Made by a program: the position numbers and the translations under genes. From the NCBI RefSeq assembly GCF_003702045.1, contig NZ_RBTP01000056.1, forward strand, positions 124,001 through 188,000: a stretch of DNA of 64,000 nucleotides, read 5' to 3'. Of the stretch, positions 27,105 through 35,764 are shown piece after piece. Position 1 is the stretch's first letter. Every line of letters starts with the position of its first letter. Under the pieces are notes generated by a model. It had not been told where the DNA came from and ran no database searches. It saw only the letters and a list, made by a program, of their open reading frames with translations. The DNA is from Pseudomonas viridiflava (lineage in GTDB: Bacteria; Pseudomonadota; Gammaproteobacteria; Pseudomonadales; Pseudomonadaceae).

Positions 27105-28409
27105 TTAAAGTCTGAGCTGCCCGATGGCCGTGTTCAGTTCCCCTGCCAATACCGCAAGTTCGCCACTGGTGTTGGCCGATTCCACAGTCTGGGTGACGGT
27201 GCGTTCTGTCACGTCGCGAATGCTCACCACCGCCCGGTTCATCTCTTCGGCCACCTGGCTCTGTTGCTGGGCAGCAACCGCGATCTGCGTATTGCTTTCA
27301 CGCATTTGCGCCACGGCATCGGCAATCGCCGCCAAGGCGTCGCCCGCCTCACGGGCCTGCTGCACGCATTCATCGGCCTTGTACGAGCTGTCCTGCATGA
27401 AATCCACGGCATCACGGGTGCCGCTCTGCAAGGCGGAAACCATTGTGGTGATTTCGTCGGTGGAGGTCTGCACACGCTTGGCAAGGTTGCGTACCTCGTC
27501 GGCAACCACGGCAAAGCCGCGACCCATCTCGCCAGCCCGCGCCGCCTCGATTGCTGCGTTGAGCGCCAGCAGGTTGGTTTGCTCGGCAATGCTGTGAATC
27601 ACGTTGACCACGCCGTTGATCTTCTGGCTGTCGGCGGCCATGCGCTGAATCATCTCGGCCGTCTGCTGCACGCCGCTGGACAGCCCGGCAATGGACACCT
27701 GCACGCGGTCCACCACCGCCTTGCCACTGCTGGCCAGTGCATCGGCGGTCTGTGACTGATCGCGTGTGGTGGTGGCGTGCCGAGCGATGTGGTGCACGGT
27801 GGCGGTCATCTCATTGATTGCCGTGGCGACCTGATCGGTTTCGCTCTGCTGACCGAGCATGCCGTGGCGCACCTCGGACATGCCACAGGCCAAATGCGCG
27901 GCGCCCTGATCGAGCCTGATGGCACTCTGCGAAACCGTCGCAACTACCCGTTGATAACCGGCCTGCAACGCATTGAAGGCCTTGGCCATCTGCCCGACTT
28001 CATCGTCATTGCCGTTTGGCACGCGGGCCGACAGATCACCGGTTTTTTCCACATGCAGCATCACGTCCTTGAGGGTGTTGAGCTGGCTGAGCAAAAAACG
28101 GATCAGCAACTGCGATGCGCCGAGCATGACCACCATCAATATGAAGACCGCCAATGCGTAGTGGGCAACGTGCTGTGCGAGCACGTCCATAAAAGCAGGC
28201 GCGGACATGAGCGCTGCGCCCTCGGCGGGCAGCGGCTGAGTGGCAGGCCATTGGGCGATCAGTTGTGCGGCGTTGCGCGCCGATGCCGCCAGCGATTGCT
28301 GCTCCAGATGCACGGCATACAGCACCAGCAGCAGGGTGGTGATGAACGCAACCGCGTTGACGGCCCAGAATTTATATTTGAGTGACAGGTTGCCAAGCCA
28401 TGAGCGCAT
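27105..28409 (-). CDS. Methyl-accepting chemotaxis protein
   Basis: The product has 434 residues. Membrane helix 1 (about 12-32) is followed by an unusually short periplasmic segment (about 33-80), helix 2 (about 85-108), a HAMP domain, and a signalling domain with the hairpin tip IAEQTNLLALNAAIEAARAG then GRGFAVVADEVRNLAKR. With under 60 periplasmic residues it cannot hold a standard ligand-binding domain, so it may sense membrane state, energy or a partner protein. There is no C-terminal CheR-tethering pentapeptide. A single gene, facing away from tatD promoter traffic. Confidence 0.93.
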   Translation of the reverse strand: MRSWLGNLSLKYKFWAVNAVAFITTLLLVLYAVHLEQQSLAASARNAAQLIAQWPATQPLPAEGAALMSAPAFMDVLAQHVAHYALAVFILMVVMLGASQLLIRFLLSQLNTLKDVMLHVEKTGDLSARVPNGNDDEVGQMAKAFNALQAGYQRVVATVSQSAIRLDQGAAHLACGMSEVRHGMLGQQSETDQVATAINEMTATVHHIARHATTTRDQSQTADALASSGKAVVDRVQVSIAGLSSGVQQTAEMIQRMAADSQKINGVVNVIHSIAEQTNLLALNAAIEAARAGEMGRGFAVVADEVRNLAKRVQTSTDEITTMVSALQSGTRDAVDFMQDSSYKADECVQQAREAGDALAAIADAVAQMRESNTQIAVAAQQQSQVAEEMNRAVVSIRDVTERTVTQTVESANTSGELAVLAGELNTAIGQLRL

Positions 28410-28493
28410 GAGGGGTCTTCTTCGATGTTCGGTAGTGATAGCAGCAAGGTGCCATTACTGTATTCCGGTCATCGAAGTGACCTTTGACGCGGA

Positions 28494-29330
28494 TCAAGAA
28501 AGCTGCGGATTTTCCTGGATGGCCTGTTCCACAGCAGGCAAGCCAAAGAACTCACGGGCACACGTAGTGCTGTGACGGGCCAGGTCCTCTTGAGATTCGC
28601 CTCGGTGCAGCGCCACCTCACGCAGCACCTCAGGCAAGTAGGCAGGCTCGTTACGGCCGTTCTTCGGCTTGGGCCGCAGGCTGCGCGGCAGCAAATACGG
28701 CGCGTCGCTTTCCAGCATCAGGCGGCCGCGAGGAATGTTGCCCACCAACGGATGCAGGTGCGTGCCGCGGCGTTCGTCACAGATCCAGCCGGTAATGCCG
28801 ATGTGCAGGTCCAGGTCCAGATAACTGAACAGCGCAGCGCGCTCGCCGGTAAAGCAATGCACCACGGCGGCGGGCAAGCGATCGCGGTAATCACGCAGGA
28901 TCTCCAGCATTCGCGGGTTGGCGTCGCGCTCGTGCAGGAAGACCGGCAATTGCAGTTCCACTGCCATCGCCAGATGCGCTTCCAGGACTTTCTCCTGCTG
29001 CGGGCGAGGGGAGAAGTCGCGGTTGAAATCCAGTCCGCATTCACCGACCGCCCGCACACGTTTTTCCTTGAGCAGGGCATGCAACTGTTTCTCGGTATCG
29101 CCGGTCCAATCGCTCGCCGAGTGGGGGTGAATACCGGCCGTGCAGAACAGTCGCTGAGCACTGTCGTCCAGTTCCAGACACAGCTGCAACGCTTCTTCGC
29201 TGCCCTGGACACTGGTGCCGGTGACGACGAGTTGATCGACGCCTGCGGCATAGGCACGGTCGAGTACCGCCTGTCGCTGCGAAGCGAAGCTGGCGTTCGT
29301 CAGATTGACGCCAATGTCGATGAGTTGCAT
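28494..29330 (-). CDS. tatD: TatD-family metal-dependent nuclease
   Basis: The product has 278 residues. It matches the E. coli TatD pattern along its length: DIGVNLT at the start (in place of the H-x-H of the wider family), GIHPH, GECGLDFNRDFS, Glu/His positions in VFLHERDA, VHCFTG, GITGWICDERRG and ESDAPYLLPR. TatD is a Mg-dependent 3'-5' exonuclease acting on single-stranded DNA/RNA in the cytoplasm and is linked to oxidative damage repair. The start at 29330 is the first Met and fits the family start. It is not expected to be part of Tat protein export despite its name. Confidence 0.93.
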   Translation of the reverse strand: MQLIDIGVNLTNASFASQRQAVLDRAYAAGVDQLVVTGTSVQGSEEALQLCLELDDSAQRLFCTAGIHPHSASDWTGDTEKQLHALLKEKRVRAVGECGLDFNRDFSPRPQQEKVLEAHLAMAVELQLPVFLHERDANPRMLEILRDYRDRLPAAVVHCFTGERAALFSYLDLDLHIGITGWICDERRGTHLHPLVGNIPRGRLMLESDAPYLLPRSLRPKPKNGRNEPAYLPEVLREVALHRGESQEDLARHSTTCAREFFGLPAVEQAIQENPQLS

Positions 29331-29505
29331 GGTGCTACCTCCAGCGCAAGGCTGCCGAGCATATCAGAGCTTCGGTAAAAACAAGAAAACGCTGGCTATT
29401 CAAACGGTTGAGCTCAAGGACTCGATGCTTTTCTTCAATGTTGATGCGGCTGCGTGACTTCCAGAGTTCCTTTTTCATGTTACGGCGATGCCACCTGGGG
29501 AATGA

Positions 29506-30951
29506 ATGATCCGATCCACGCTTGTGTCCATTGTCTGCATGGTGCCCTTTCTAACGACCTTATCGGCTGAAGTGTCTGCACGTCCGGTTGCGTCTGCCGG
29601 GCCTGTGGTTACCACGCCGCACGCGCCCCCGGTGCGTGATCTGGCGGCCATTCGCAGCAGCAAGGTGCTGCGCGTGCTGGTCAATCAGAGCCGCAACAGC
29701 TCCGGCGACGTCAAGGGCCAGGAGATCGGAGTCGAGTACCACCGCCTGGAGGCGTTCGAGCGCTACCTCAACAGCCACGCCCGCGATGGACAGAAAGTCA
29801 CCTTCAAAGTCATTCCCAAAGCCAAGAATCAGTTGCTTAGCGCGCTGCAGCGCGGCGAAGGTGATTTGATCGCCCCTGGCGAGCTGCTGGACGTAAGCGA
29901 CGCCAAGGGCGTTCAGGCCAGCGATCCGATCATTCACGATGTGCCACTGGTGCTGGTTGGCCTGCGCGGCGACCGCAGCGTGCGGCGTGTGGAGCAGTTG
30001 TCCGGCAGGACCTTGAGTCTGGCCACCGGCAGTGCCGCGGACGAAGCCCTGCATCAGGTCAATCGCCAACTGGAGCTGCGCAAGCTGCCGCCGGTGAAGA
30101 TCGAGTGGGTCGATCCCAGCCTTGCCGTCGAAGACGTACTGGAGATGGTGCAGGCCGGTATCTACCCGATGACCCTAGTCGAGCAGCCGATTGCCGAGCG
30201 CTGGGCGGGGGTCATGCCCAAGCTGCGTCTGGATCGCGGGCTGTCCCTGAAAACACATGGCGATGTCAGCTGGTTCGTGCGTGACAACGCCACCACGCTG
30301 CGTGCCAGCATCAATGATTTCCTCAAGGGTTACACACCGTCCTCCCGGCAGGACGTAGCTTTTGAAAAGGCTTACAAGAACATGTACCGGGTCAACAATC
30401 CGTTGGTGCGCGGCAACATCCAGCGGCTGGAGCAGTTGCGTCCGTTGCTGCAGCGCCATGCCGATGCGCAGGGCATGGACTGGCTGGATCTGGCAGCCCT
30501 GGCGTTCAAGGAATCCAAGCTCGATCCGTCGGCCAAGGGCAGTGGTGGTGCGACCGGGCTGCTACAGATCACGCCATCGGCCGCCAAGAGTGTCGGGGTC
30601 ACGAATATCCAGAGTGCGGACGACAACGTTCGCGCCGCGTCGCGTTACATGGCGTCGATCAAGCGTCGGTATTTTTCCAGTCCCAGGGTCAACGAGCGCG
30701 AGCGCATGGCGTTTACGATGGCCGCTTACAACATGGGCCCTGAGCGTGTGCAGAGCATGCGTGACGAAGCCAGAAGGCGCGGGCTCAACCCCAATCAGTG
30801 GTTCTTCCAGACCGAGCGTGTTGCGATGGAGCAGGGCGGGGCCAACGTGGTCACGTTCGTCAACAGCGTGAACAAGTACTACCTGGCCTTTGATCGTCAG
30901 CGCGATTCGCTTGAAAAAGAGGCCGCTGGAAAATCGACGGTCAGGCGTTGA
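29506..30951 (+). CDS. MltF-type lytic transglycosylase (SBP_bac_3 + SLT)
   Basis: The product has 481 residues. A signal peptide (about 1-25, ending Val-Ser-Ala) has no lipobox, so it is soluble periplasmic, unlike lipidated Mlt enzymes. A periplasmic solute-binding-like domain (about 50-275) is followed by an SLT domain with the catalytic Glu in AFKESKLDP (E336), then GATGLLQITPSAAKSVG and AAYNMGPERV. It cleaves peptidoglycan glycan strands to give 1,6-anhydromuramyl ends. GGGG lies 5 bases before the ATG at 29506. It is probably an MltF paralogue rather than MltF itself. Confidence 0.92.
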   Translation: MIRSTLVSIVCMVPFLTTLSAEVSARPVASAGPVVTTPHAPPVRDLAAIRSSKVLRVLVNQSRNSSGDVKGQEIGVEYHRLEAFERYLNSHARDGQKVTFKVIPKAKNQLLSALQRGEGDLIAPGELLDVSDAKGVQASDPIIHDVPLVLVGLRGDRSVRRVEQLSGRTLSLATGSAADEALHQVNRQLELRKLPPVKIEWVDPSLAVEDVLEMVQAGIYPMTLVEQPIAERWAGVMPKLRLDRGLSLKTHGDVSWFVRDNATTLRASINDFLKGYTPSSRQDVAFEKAYKNMYRVNNPLVRGNIQRLEQLRPLLQRHADAQGMDWLDLAALAFKESKLDPSAKGSGGATGLLQITPSAAKSVGVTNIQSADDNVRAASRYMASIKRRYFSSPRVNERERMAFTMAAYNMGPERVQSMRDEARRRGLNPNQWFFQTERVAMEQGGANVVTFVNSVNKYYLAFDRQRDSLEKEAAGKSTVRR

Positions 30952-31054
30952 TCAATTATTTCGATAGGTGTGCGCCAGTTATTGTCGTTTTCATATGAGT
31001 CGTTTTGATTATGATGGCGCCACTCTCACTTAATCGACTTTGGAGCACGCCCGC

Positions 31055-31489
31055 ATGAATAGCTTGATCAAATCCGTACTCACCACCCGCGCTGGCTACG
31101 GCCTTACCATTTTGCGTGTCATCGTCGGCATCGCCTTCATCGCTCACGGCAGCCAGAAACTGTTTGGCGCCTTCGGAGGGTATGGCCTGGAAGGCACGGC
31201 GCAGTACATGGAAAGTCTGGGTCTGACGCCCGGCTACCTGATGGCGCTGTTGTCGGGTAGTGCCGAGTTCTTTGGCGGTCTGGGCCTGTTGTTGGGGCTG
31301 CTGGCTCGTCCGGCTGCGGCGTTGGTGACTGTCCTGTTGCTGGTGGCGATCTTCACCGTACACATCGGCAACGGTTTCTTCATGGCCAACAACGGGTATG
31401 AATATGCCCTCGCGCTGTTGGGTGGAGCGCTGGCGGTGTTGATCGAAGGTGCAGGTAGATTGTCTCTGGACCGTGTCATCACTCGATAA
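31055..31489 (+). CDS. DoxX-family membrane protein
   Basis: The product has 144 residues with four hydrophobic helices. It has the DoxX opening R-V-x-x-G-x-x-F-x-x-H-G-x-Q-K-L-F-G (about 21-38), followed by G-S-A-E-F-x-G-G-L-x-L-x-L-G-L. Members are small inner-membrane quinol/oxidoreductase-like subunits of poorly known role. The ATG at 31055 has TGGAG 9 bases upstream; a longer in-frame start at 31040 overlaps that site and is rejected. A strong terminator follows. Confidence 0.9.
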   Translation: MNSLIKSVLTTRAGYGLTILRVIVGIAFIAHGSQKLFGAFGGYGLEGTAQYMESLGLTPGYLMALLSGSAEFFGGLGLLLGLLARPAAALVTVLLLVAIFTVHIGNGFFMANNGYEYALALLGGALAVLIEGAGRLSLDRVITR

Positions 31490-31505
31490 ACCGTGCTGCT
31501 GCAAG

Positions 31506-31540
31506 ACAGAAGGCCCACGTGAACGTGGGCCTTCTGCGTT
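31506..31540 (+). terminator. Strong terminator after the doxX-like gene
   Basis: A perfect stem runs 31506-31519 with 31522-31535 (14 bp formally, realistically 13 bp with a 4-base loop). It is followed by CGTTT. It isolates the DoxX gene from the next promoter. Confidence 0.8.
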
Positions 31541-31565
31541 TCGGCAGGATTGTAGGGCAAGGTGA

Positions 31566-31595
31566 TTGACAATGAGCGGAGCGCTTCTCTAGGAT
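31566..31595 (+). promoter_or_regulatory. Sigma-70 promoter candidate for the structured-leader gene
   Basis: TTGACA (31566-31571, perfect -35) is followed by an 18-base spacer and TAGGAT (31590-31595, 4 of 6 matches at -10). It predicts transcription start near 31602, giving a leader of about 130 bases before the ATG at 31734. Confidence 0.6.
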
Positions 31596-31637
31596 GCGTG
31601 TTCAAGCGCCGATTTAACAACTACTTGCGGGGCGCCT

Positions 31638-31733
31638 GACAGGGTTCGAACCTTGTCGAAATACCGCTAAAACGTTGGTTCGGTGTTGCCTCTCACCGCT
31701 GCCCAGCGGAGCTTTTGAGGCAGAGACAAAACC
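31638..31733 (+). ncRNA. Structured 5' leader that may hide the ribosome site
   Basis: Hairpin 1: 31638-31657, an 8-bp stem with loop TCGA. Hairpin 2: an outer stem TGCCTC (31687-31692) with GAGGCA (31717-31722) encloses a 6-bp inner hairpin (31696-31701 with 31704-31709). The GAGG at 31717-31720 is the only good Shine-Dalgarno before the ATG at 31734 and is inside the outer stem. The inner hairpin is followed by GCTTTT, so an attenuator reading is also possible. No known riboswitch class is recognised. Confidence 0.5.
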
Positions 31734-32042
31734 ATGAATAACCTGCGCCCCCTTCTTCGTCTGTCGCCGATCAGCACTGTGCTGGCTCGCAAGAATCCAA
31801 AAATTCTCCTCGCCGGTTCCCATCAGCCGACACTGTTGCGTTACCTGGATGGCTGGCCACGTCGTCGGGGCGGCTCCTGTGCTTTCCTGATTCAGTTTGT
31901 AGACGCTCGCCAGCCGCTTAGCCACTTCGCCAACGACCAGTTTGACCTAGCCGTGATTCAGTCGCCGAATGCAGAGGATGTAAAGCAGGTGATTCGTGAC
32001 CTCACACGTGTCGCTCGTCAGGGCTTGATTACGTTCGGTTGA
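31734..32042 (+). CDS. Hypothetical protein behind a structured leader
   Basis: The product has 102 residues, with no signal peptide or membrane segment. The C-terminal half (Q-F-D-L-A-V-I-Q, then V-I-R-D-L-T-R-V-A-R-Q-G-L-I-T-F-G) resembles the middle strands of a Rossmann-type methyltransferase fold. However the glycine-rich SAM loop is not visible and the chain ends where a longer member would continue. It may be a small regulatory or degenerate protein. The leader described at 31638-31733 suggests post-transcriptional control. Not assigned to a known function. Confidence 0.6.
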   Translation: MNNLRPLLRLSPISTVLARKNPKILLAGSHQPTLLRYLDGWPRRRGGSCAFLIQFVDARQPLSHFANDQFDLAVIQSPNAEDVKQVIRDLTRVARQGLITFG

Positions 32043-32146
32043 GCAATGGCACGTTGCTGAGCGTCAGAAGGCATTATGCTGGCCCCCACCGCTTCGCTTG
32101 ATAGGCAAAATCGCCGCCTTATCAAAGGATTAGGTGTGGTGTGCGC

Positions 32147-32476
32147 ATGCGATTGGTTTATTGTGCTCTGGCTTGCCTGACGCTGTCGGGTGTTGCGCTG
32201 TCTGCCCAAGCCCGAAACGCGACGGAAAGTGAACGCTACTTGTGCCGCTGGGGCTCAACCATCGCTGGCGGCGCGCAGGCGTCCAAGCTATCGGGCGTCA
32301 CCCGTTATGGTGCGCGGCAGAAGCTTCAGGCGCGTAAATTCGCCAAGCAATGGATGCGCCCGATGGCGCTGGGCATTACCGAGCAGACGTACGACAGCGA
32401 TTCTCGTCTCAAGCCCGACAGCGTCAAACAGATTTACTATGATGGCTGCATCCGCCACGAGGTGGCGCGGCGCTAA
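32147..32476 (+). CDS. Small exported protein, function unknown
   Basis: The product has 109 residues from the ATG at 32147 (a GTG at 32141 would add two). It has a clear signal peptide: MRLVYC, a hydrophobic stretch, then A-Q-A near residue 21. The mature part of about 88 residues is basic, has two Cys (an early YLCRW and a late DGCIRH) that could form one disulfide, and no recognisable domain. It lies 46 bp before greB on the same strand, so the two may share a transcript. Confidence 0.7.
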   Translation: MRLVYCALACLTLSGVALSAQARNATESERYLCRWGSTIAGGAQASKLSGVTRYGARQKLQARKFAKQWMRPMALGITEQTYDSDSRLKPDSVKQIYYDGCIRHEVARR

Positions 32477-32522
32477 CCGTTTAGCGTCTGTCGGGCTGAT
32501 TTTTGTGTGTATGGGGACCCTC

Positions 32523-32996
32523 TTGAGTACAAAGATCATCACCAAACAGGGGCACGATGCCCTGAAGAAAGAACTCGACTATCTGTGGCGCGAGCACCGT
32601 CCCGACATTACTCAGAAGGTGGCCTGGGCGGCCTCGCTGGGTGATCGCAGCGAGAACGCCGACTACCAGTACAACAAGAAGCTGCTGCGCGAGATCGACC
32701 GTCGCGTGCGTTACCTGCGCAAGCGTCTGGAAGACATGCGCGTGGTGCAGTACTCGCCCGAGCAGGAAGGCCGTGTGTTCTTCGGTGCATGGGTCGAAAT
32801 CGAAAACGAGGACGGTGACCTGAAGAAATTTCGCATCGTGGGTTACGACGAAATTTATGGTCGCAACGATTACATTTCCATCGACTCACCGATGGCGCGG
32901 GCGCTGCTGAAGAAGGAAGAGGGCGACGAAGTGATCGTCAACACGCCCGAGGGCGAGAAGCTGTGGTTCGTGAACAGCATTGTTTACGAGAAGTAA
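32523..32996 (+). CDS. greB: Transcription elongation factor GreB
   Basis: The product has 157 residues. It closely follows E. coli GreB: the N-terminal coiled coil with LGDRSENADYQYNKK at the tip (the acidic residues that rescue backtracked RNA polymerase), then KVFFG-like VFFGAWVEIEN, IVGYDEI, YISIDSPMARALL and KKEEGDEV. The start is taken as TTG at 32523 with GGGGA 5 bases upstream, matching the family N-terminus. An ATG at 32511 in frame would add four residues. It promotes cleavage of backtracked RNA in the RNA polymerase secondary channel. Confidence 0.95.
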   Translation: MSTKIITKQGHDALKKELDYLWREHRPDITQKVAWAASLGDRSENADYQYNKKLLREIDRRVRYLRKRLEDMRVVQYSPEQEGRVFFGAWVEIENEDGDLKKFRIVGYDEIYGRNDYISIDSPMARALLKKEEGDEVIVNTPEGEKLWFVNSIVYEK

Positions 32997-33019
32997 ACGC
33001 GGTATCGACTCGCTCTTGT

Positions 33020-33124
33020 CAGGAGCGGACCGTTTGGCGTTCCGTTTGTCCGCGAAGATGCAGTTTATCTGGATAAGGATGCAGCGACTGAGATGCTCCA
33101 TTCGCGGCCAAGTCCGCTTCCACG
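33020..33124. repeat. REP pair after greB
   Basis: The left arm near 33021-33056 (GGAGCGGACC, then GGCGTTCCGTTTG, then CCGCGAA) and the right arm near 33101-33122 (TTCGCGG then AGTCCGCTTCC) face each other. The left-arm wording is shared with the repeat at 56880-56984, so both belong to one REP family. Confidence 0.75.
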
Positions 33125-33199
33125 GTCCGGAAGTTACCCCAAGAGCCAAGAGGCTCCAGTCGTCGCCGCCGAGCCGCTTCTGATCAAGCAATGCGCGCC

Positions 33200-33239
33200 G
33201 TATTTACCGCGAGAACCAAGAGCTCTCGCGGGTAAATAC
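33200..33239. terminator. Long inverted repeat between greB and ybbP
   Basis: The 15-base arm at 33200-33214 is complementary to 33224-33239 with a single bulged G, around a 9-base loop. It lies 8 bases beyond the stop of the - strand transporter gene, where a transcription end is expected. It has no clean T-tract. Confidence 0.5.
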
Positions 33240-33247
33240 ATTGGCGA

Positions 33248-35764
33248 TCAACCCTCTCGCAGCACCGTCAGCGGGCTGGCATTCAATGCGCGGCGCGTAC
33301 CGAACACACCGGCACCGCCCACCAGCAACGCGCCGATCACCGGCAGCAGCAACAGCCACGGATGCGGGCTCCATTCCAGTGAAAAGGCGTAGCGGTACAG
33401 CACGAAACTCACCAACTCACAGCCCAGCGCTGCCAGCAGACCGCTTGCGGCTCCCAGCAGGCCGAACTCGATCCTGCGCGACTTGATCAGCAACGCTCGC
33501 TCCGCGCCCAGCGCCCGCAGCAGTGCGCCCTGACGGATGCGCTCATCCAGCGTTGCCTGCAAGCCTGAGAACAGCACGGCCACGCCCGCGGCCAACACAA
33601 ACAGCAACACGAACTGCACCGCCAGCGTGACCTGATCGAGAATGCTGCGCACCTGCTCCAGCAGCGCTTCCACACCCAGAATGCTGATGGCCGGGAACGC
33701 CCTCGACAGTTCGACGATTTGCTTGTCCTGACCCTTGGGCAGATAGAAGCTGGTCAGGTAGGTGGTCGGCAGATCGGCCAGTGTGCCTGGCTGGAAGATC
33801 ATGAAGAAGTTGGGTTGGAAGGTATCCCAGTTCACGTCCCTGAGGCTTGTAACGACCGCGTCGCGGTTAAGGCCGCCCACGATGAAGCTCAGGCGATCAC
33901 CGAGCTTGATCTGCAGGCTCTGGGCCAGTTTGGCTTCGATCGAAACGCCCGGTGTCGCATCAGGCTTGGCATCGGCGGGGAGGTCTTTCCACCACTGGCC
34001 TGCCGTCAGCGTGTTGCCTTCGGGCATGTCGGCAGCCCAGGTCAGGCTCAAATCACGTCGCGTGGCATTTTCACCGCGTGAGTCCTTGGTGACGAAATTG
34101 CCCACCGGCTCGCCATTGATGCTGGTCAGTCGCCCCGGCACTACTGGATACAGCGGTGCCGAGTGGGTGGACAGCTTGCTCATGGCCTGGGCAAAGTTTT
34201 CTTTCTCTGACGGCAGCACGTTGAGCACGAAATAATTCGGTGCGTCTTTGGGCAACTGGTTCTGCCAGGTATCGAGCAGCTCGCCGCGTAGCAGTGCGAT
34301 CAAGCCCATCGACAGCAGGATCAGACCGAATGCCAGCGATTGACCGGCCGCCGCCAGCGGATAACGCAGCAGTTGGCCAAGGCCCAGCCGCCACGGCAAC
34401 GATGCACCCGACAGCAAGCGGCGCAGACTCTTGAGCCCCAGCAGCAACAGACTGCCGAGTATCAGTGCCGCAACGATTCCCCCGCCCAGCAGGGCAAAGG
34501 TCAGGACCAGATCCAGGCTCAGGCGCCACATGATCAGACCCAGCGCCAGCAGCGCGGCGCCGTACACCAGCCAGGAACTGGCCGGAATTGGCAGCATGTC
34601 CCGACGCAGTACCCGCAAAGGTGGCACACGACCCAGGGCGGCCAATGGAGGCAAGGCAAAACCGGCCAGCGCCACCAAGCCGGTGCCCATACCCGCGAGG
34701 GCAGGCAGCAGGCCGCCGGGCGGGACGGTGGTCGGCAACAGGTTTTGCAGCAGGGCGAACAGCCCCAACTGCGCCAGCCAGCCCAGCATGGCACCGCTCA
34801 GGCTCGCCAGCAGGCCGATGATTGCCAGCTGCAGGCTGAACAGCGCCATCGCTTCGCCTCGTGACAGGCCCAGGCAGCGGAGCAGGGCGCTGGCGTCGAA
34901 GCGTCGTGCCGCAAAGCGTGAAGCCGAAAGCGCAACCGCAACGCCGGCCAATAACACCGCGACCAGACTGGCCATGTTCAGATAGCGTTCGGCTTTACCC
35001 AAGGCACCGCCGATCTGCTGGCTGCCATCGCGGGCGTCCTTTATTTCCTGATGCGGTTCCAGGCCCGGTTCTATGGCCTTGCGATAGGCAGCCAGCGTTT
35101 CCGGTGGACCGCTCCACATTTCCCTGTAAGTGACCCGGCTGCCAGGCTGCACTACGCCCGTAGCAGCCAGATCCTGCCGGTTGATCATGACCCGAGGCGT
35201 GAGGCTGTAGAAATTGCCGGCGCGGTCCGGCTCATAGGTCAGCACGCGGGTCAGCTTAAGCGTCTTGGAGCCGACGTCGATGTCGTCGCCGATCTTCAGG
35301 TTGACGGCAGGAAACAAGCGCGCCTCTGCCCAGGCTTCGCCGGGTTTCGGCCCGCTGCCGGTTTCTTCGGTCTGATACACATCCGCCGCGCTTTTCAATT
35401 CGCCGCGCAGTGGATAAGCGTCATCCACCGCCTTGATGCTCGACAGTTGAATGCCGGCGTCCGTGGCGATCACGCTGGAGAAGACGACAATCTGCGCATG
35501 CTTGAGCTGCAGCTGCTCACCTTCTCGTACCTGCTCGGGGCGGGCGGGGCTCGAACCTTCCAGAATCAAGTCTGCACCCAGAAACTCCGTGGCACGCAGC
35601 AGCATGGCGCCATTCAGGCGTGCGCCGAAGTAGCCGATGGCAGTACTGGCCGCGACCGCCACCAGCAAGGCAAAGAACAGCACCCGCAACTCACCGGCGC
35701 GTGCATCACGCAGCAACTGGCGAGCAGCAAGGCTCAGCAGACGAACAAAAGGCAGGCGTGCCAT
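33248..35764 (-). CDS. ybbP: FtsX-like ABC transporter permease (YbbP type)
   Basis: The product has 838 residues. It has an N-terminal membrane helix (about 20-40), a large periplasmic domain, a block of membrane helices (about 260-480), a second periplasmic domain, and the FtsX/MacB-type four-helix end (from about 710). This is the YbbP architecture with duplicated FtsX domains. It partners with the ATPase encoded just upstream; its ATG overlaps that stop (TGATG) and GGAG is 5 bases upstream. In E. coli the same trio is tesA divergent from ybbA-ybbP. Substrate is unproven; lipid or lipoprotein handling is a reasonable guess. Confidence 0.9.
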   Translation of the reverse strand: MARLPFVRLLSLAARQLLRDARAGELRVLFFALLVAVAASTAIGYFGARLNGAMLLRATEFLGADLILEGSSPARPEQVREGEQLQLKHAQIVVFSSVIATDAGIQLSSIKAVDDAYPLRGELKSAADVYQTEETGSGPKPGEAWAEARLFPAVNLKIGDDIDVGSKTLKLTRVLTYEPDRAGNFYSLTPRVMINRQDLAATGVVQPGSRVTYREMWSGPPETLAAYRKAIEPGLEPHQEIKDARDGSQQIGGALGKAERYLNMASLVAVLLAGVAVALSASRFAARRFDASALLRCLGLSRGEAMALFSLQLAIIGLLASLSGAMLGWLAQLGLFALLQNLLPTTVPPGGLLPALAGMGTGLVALAGFALPPLAALGRVPPLRVLRRDMLPIPASSWLVYGAALLALGLIMWRLSLDLVLTFALLGGGIVAALILGSLLLLGLKSLRRLLSGASLPWRLGLGQLLRYPLAAAGQSLAFGLILLSMGLIALLRGELLDTWQNQLPKDAPNYFVLNVLPSEKENFAQAMSKLSTHSAPLYPVVPGRLTSINGEPVGNFVTKDSRGENATRRDLSLTWAADMPEGNTLTAGQWWKDLPADAKPDATPGVSIEAKLAQSLQIKLGDRLSFIVGGLNRDAVVTSLRDVNWDTFQPNFFMIFQPGTLADLPTTYLTSFYLPKGQDKQIVELSRAFPAISILGVEALLEQVRSILDQVTLAVQFVLLFVLAAGVAVLFSGLQATLDERIRQGALLRALGAERALLIKSRRIEFGLLGAASGLLAALGCELVSFVLYRYAFSLEWSPHPWLLLLPVIGALLVGGAGVFGTRRALNASPLTVLREG

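Noticed and set aside
31638..31657. tRNA-like GGTTCGAACC T-arm sequence
   Set aside because: Only one arm is tRNA-like. No acceptor, D or anticodon arm flanks it, and the stem is better explained as part of the gene leader.
32046..32057. Sigma-54-like TGGCAC plus TTGC before the small exported protein gene
   Set aside because: The GG and GC elements are too close together for a sigma-54 promoter, which needs a fixed longer spacing.
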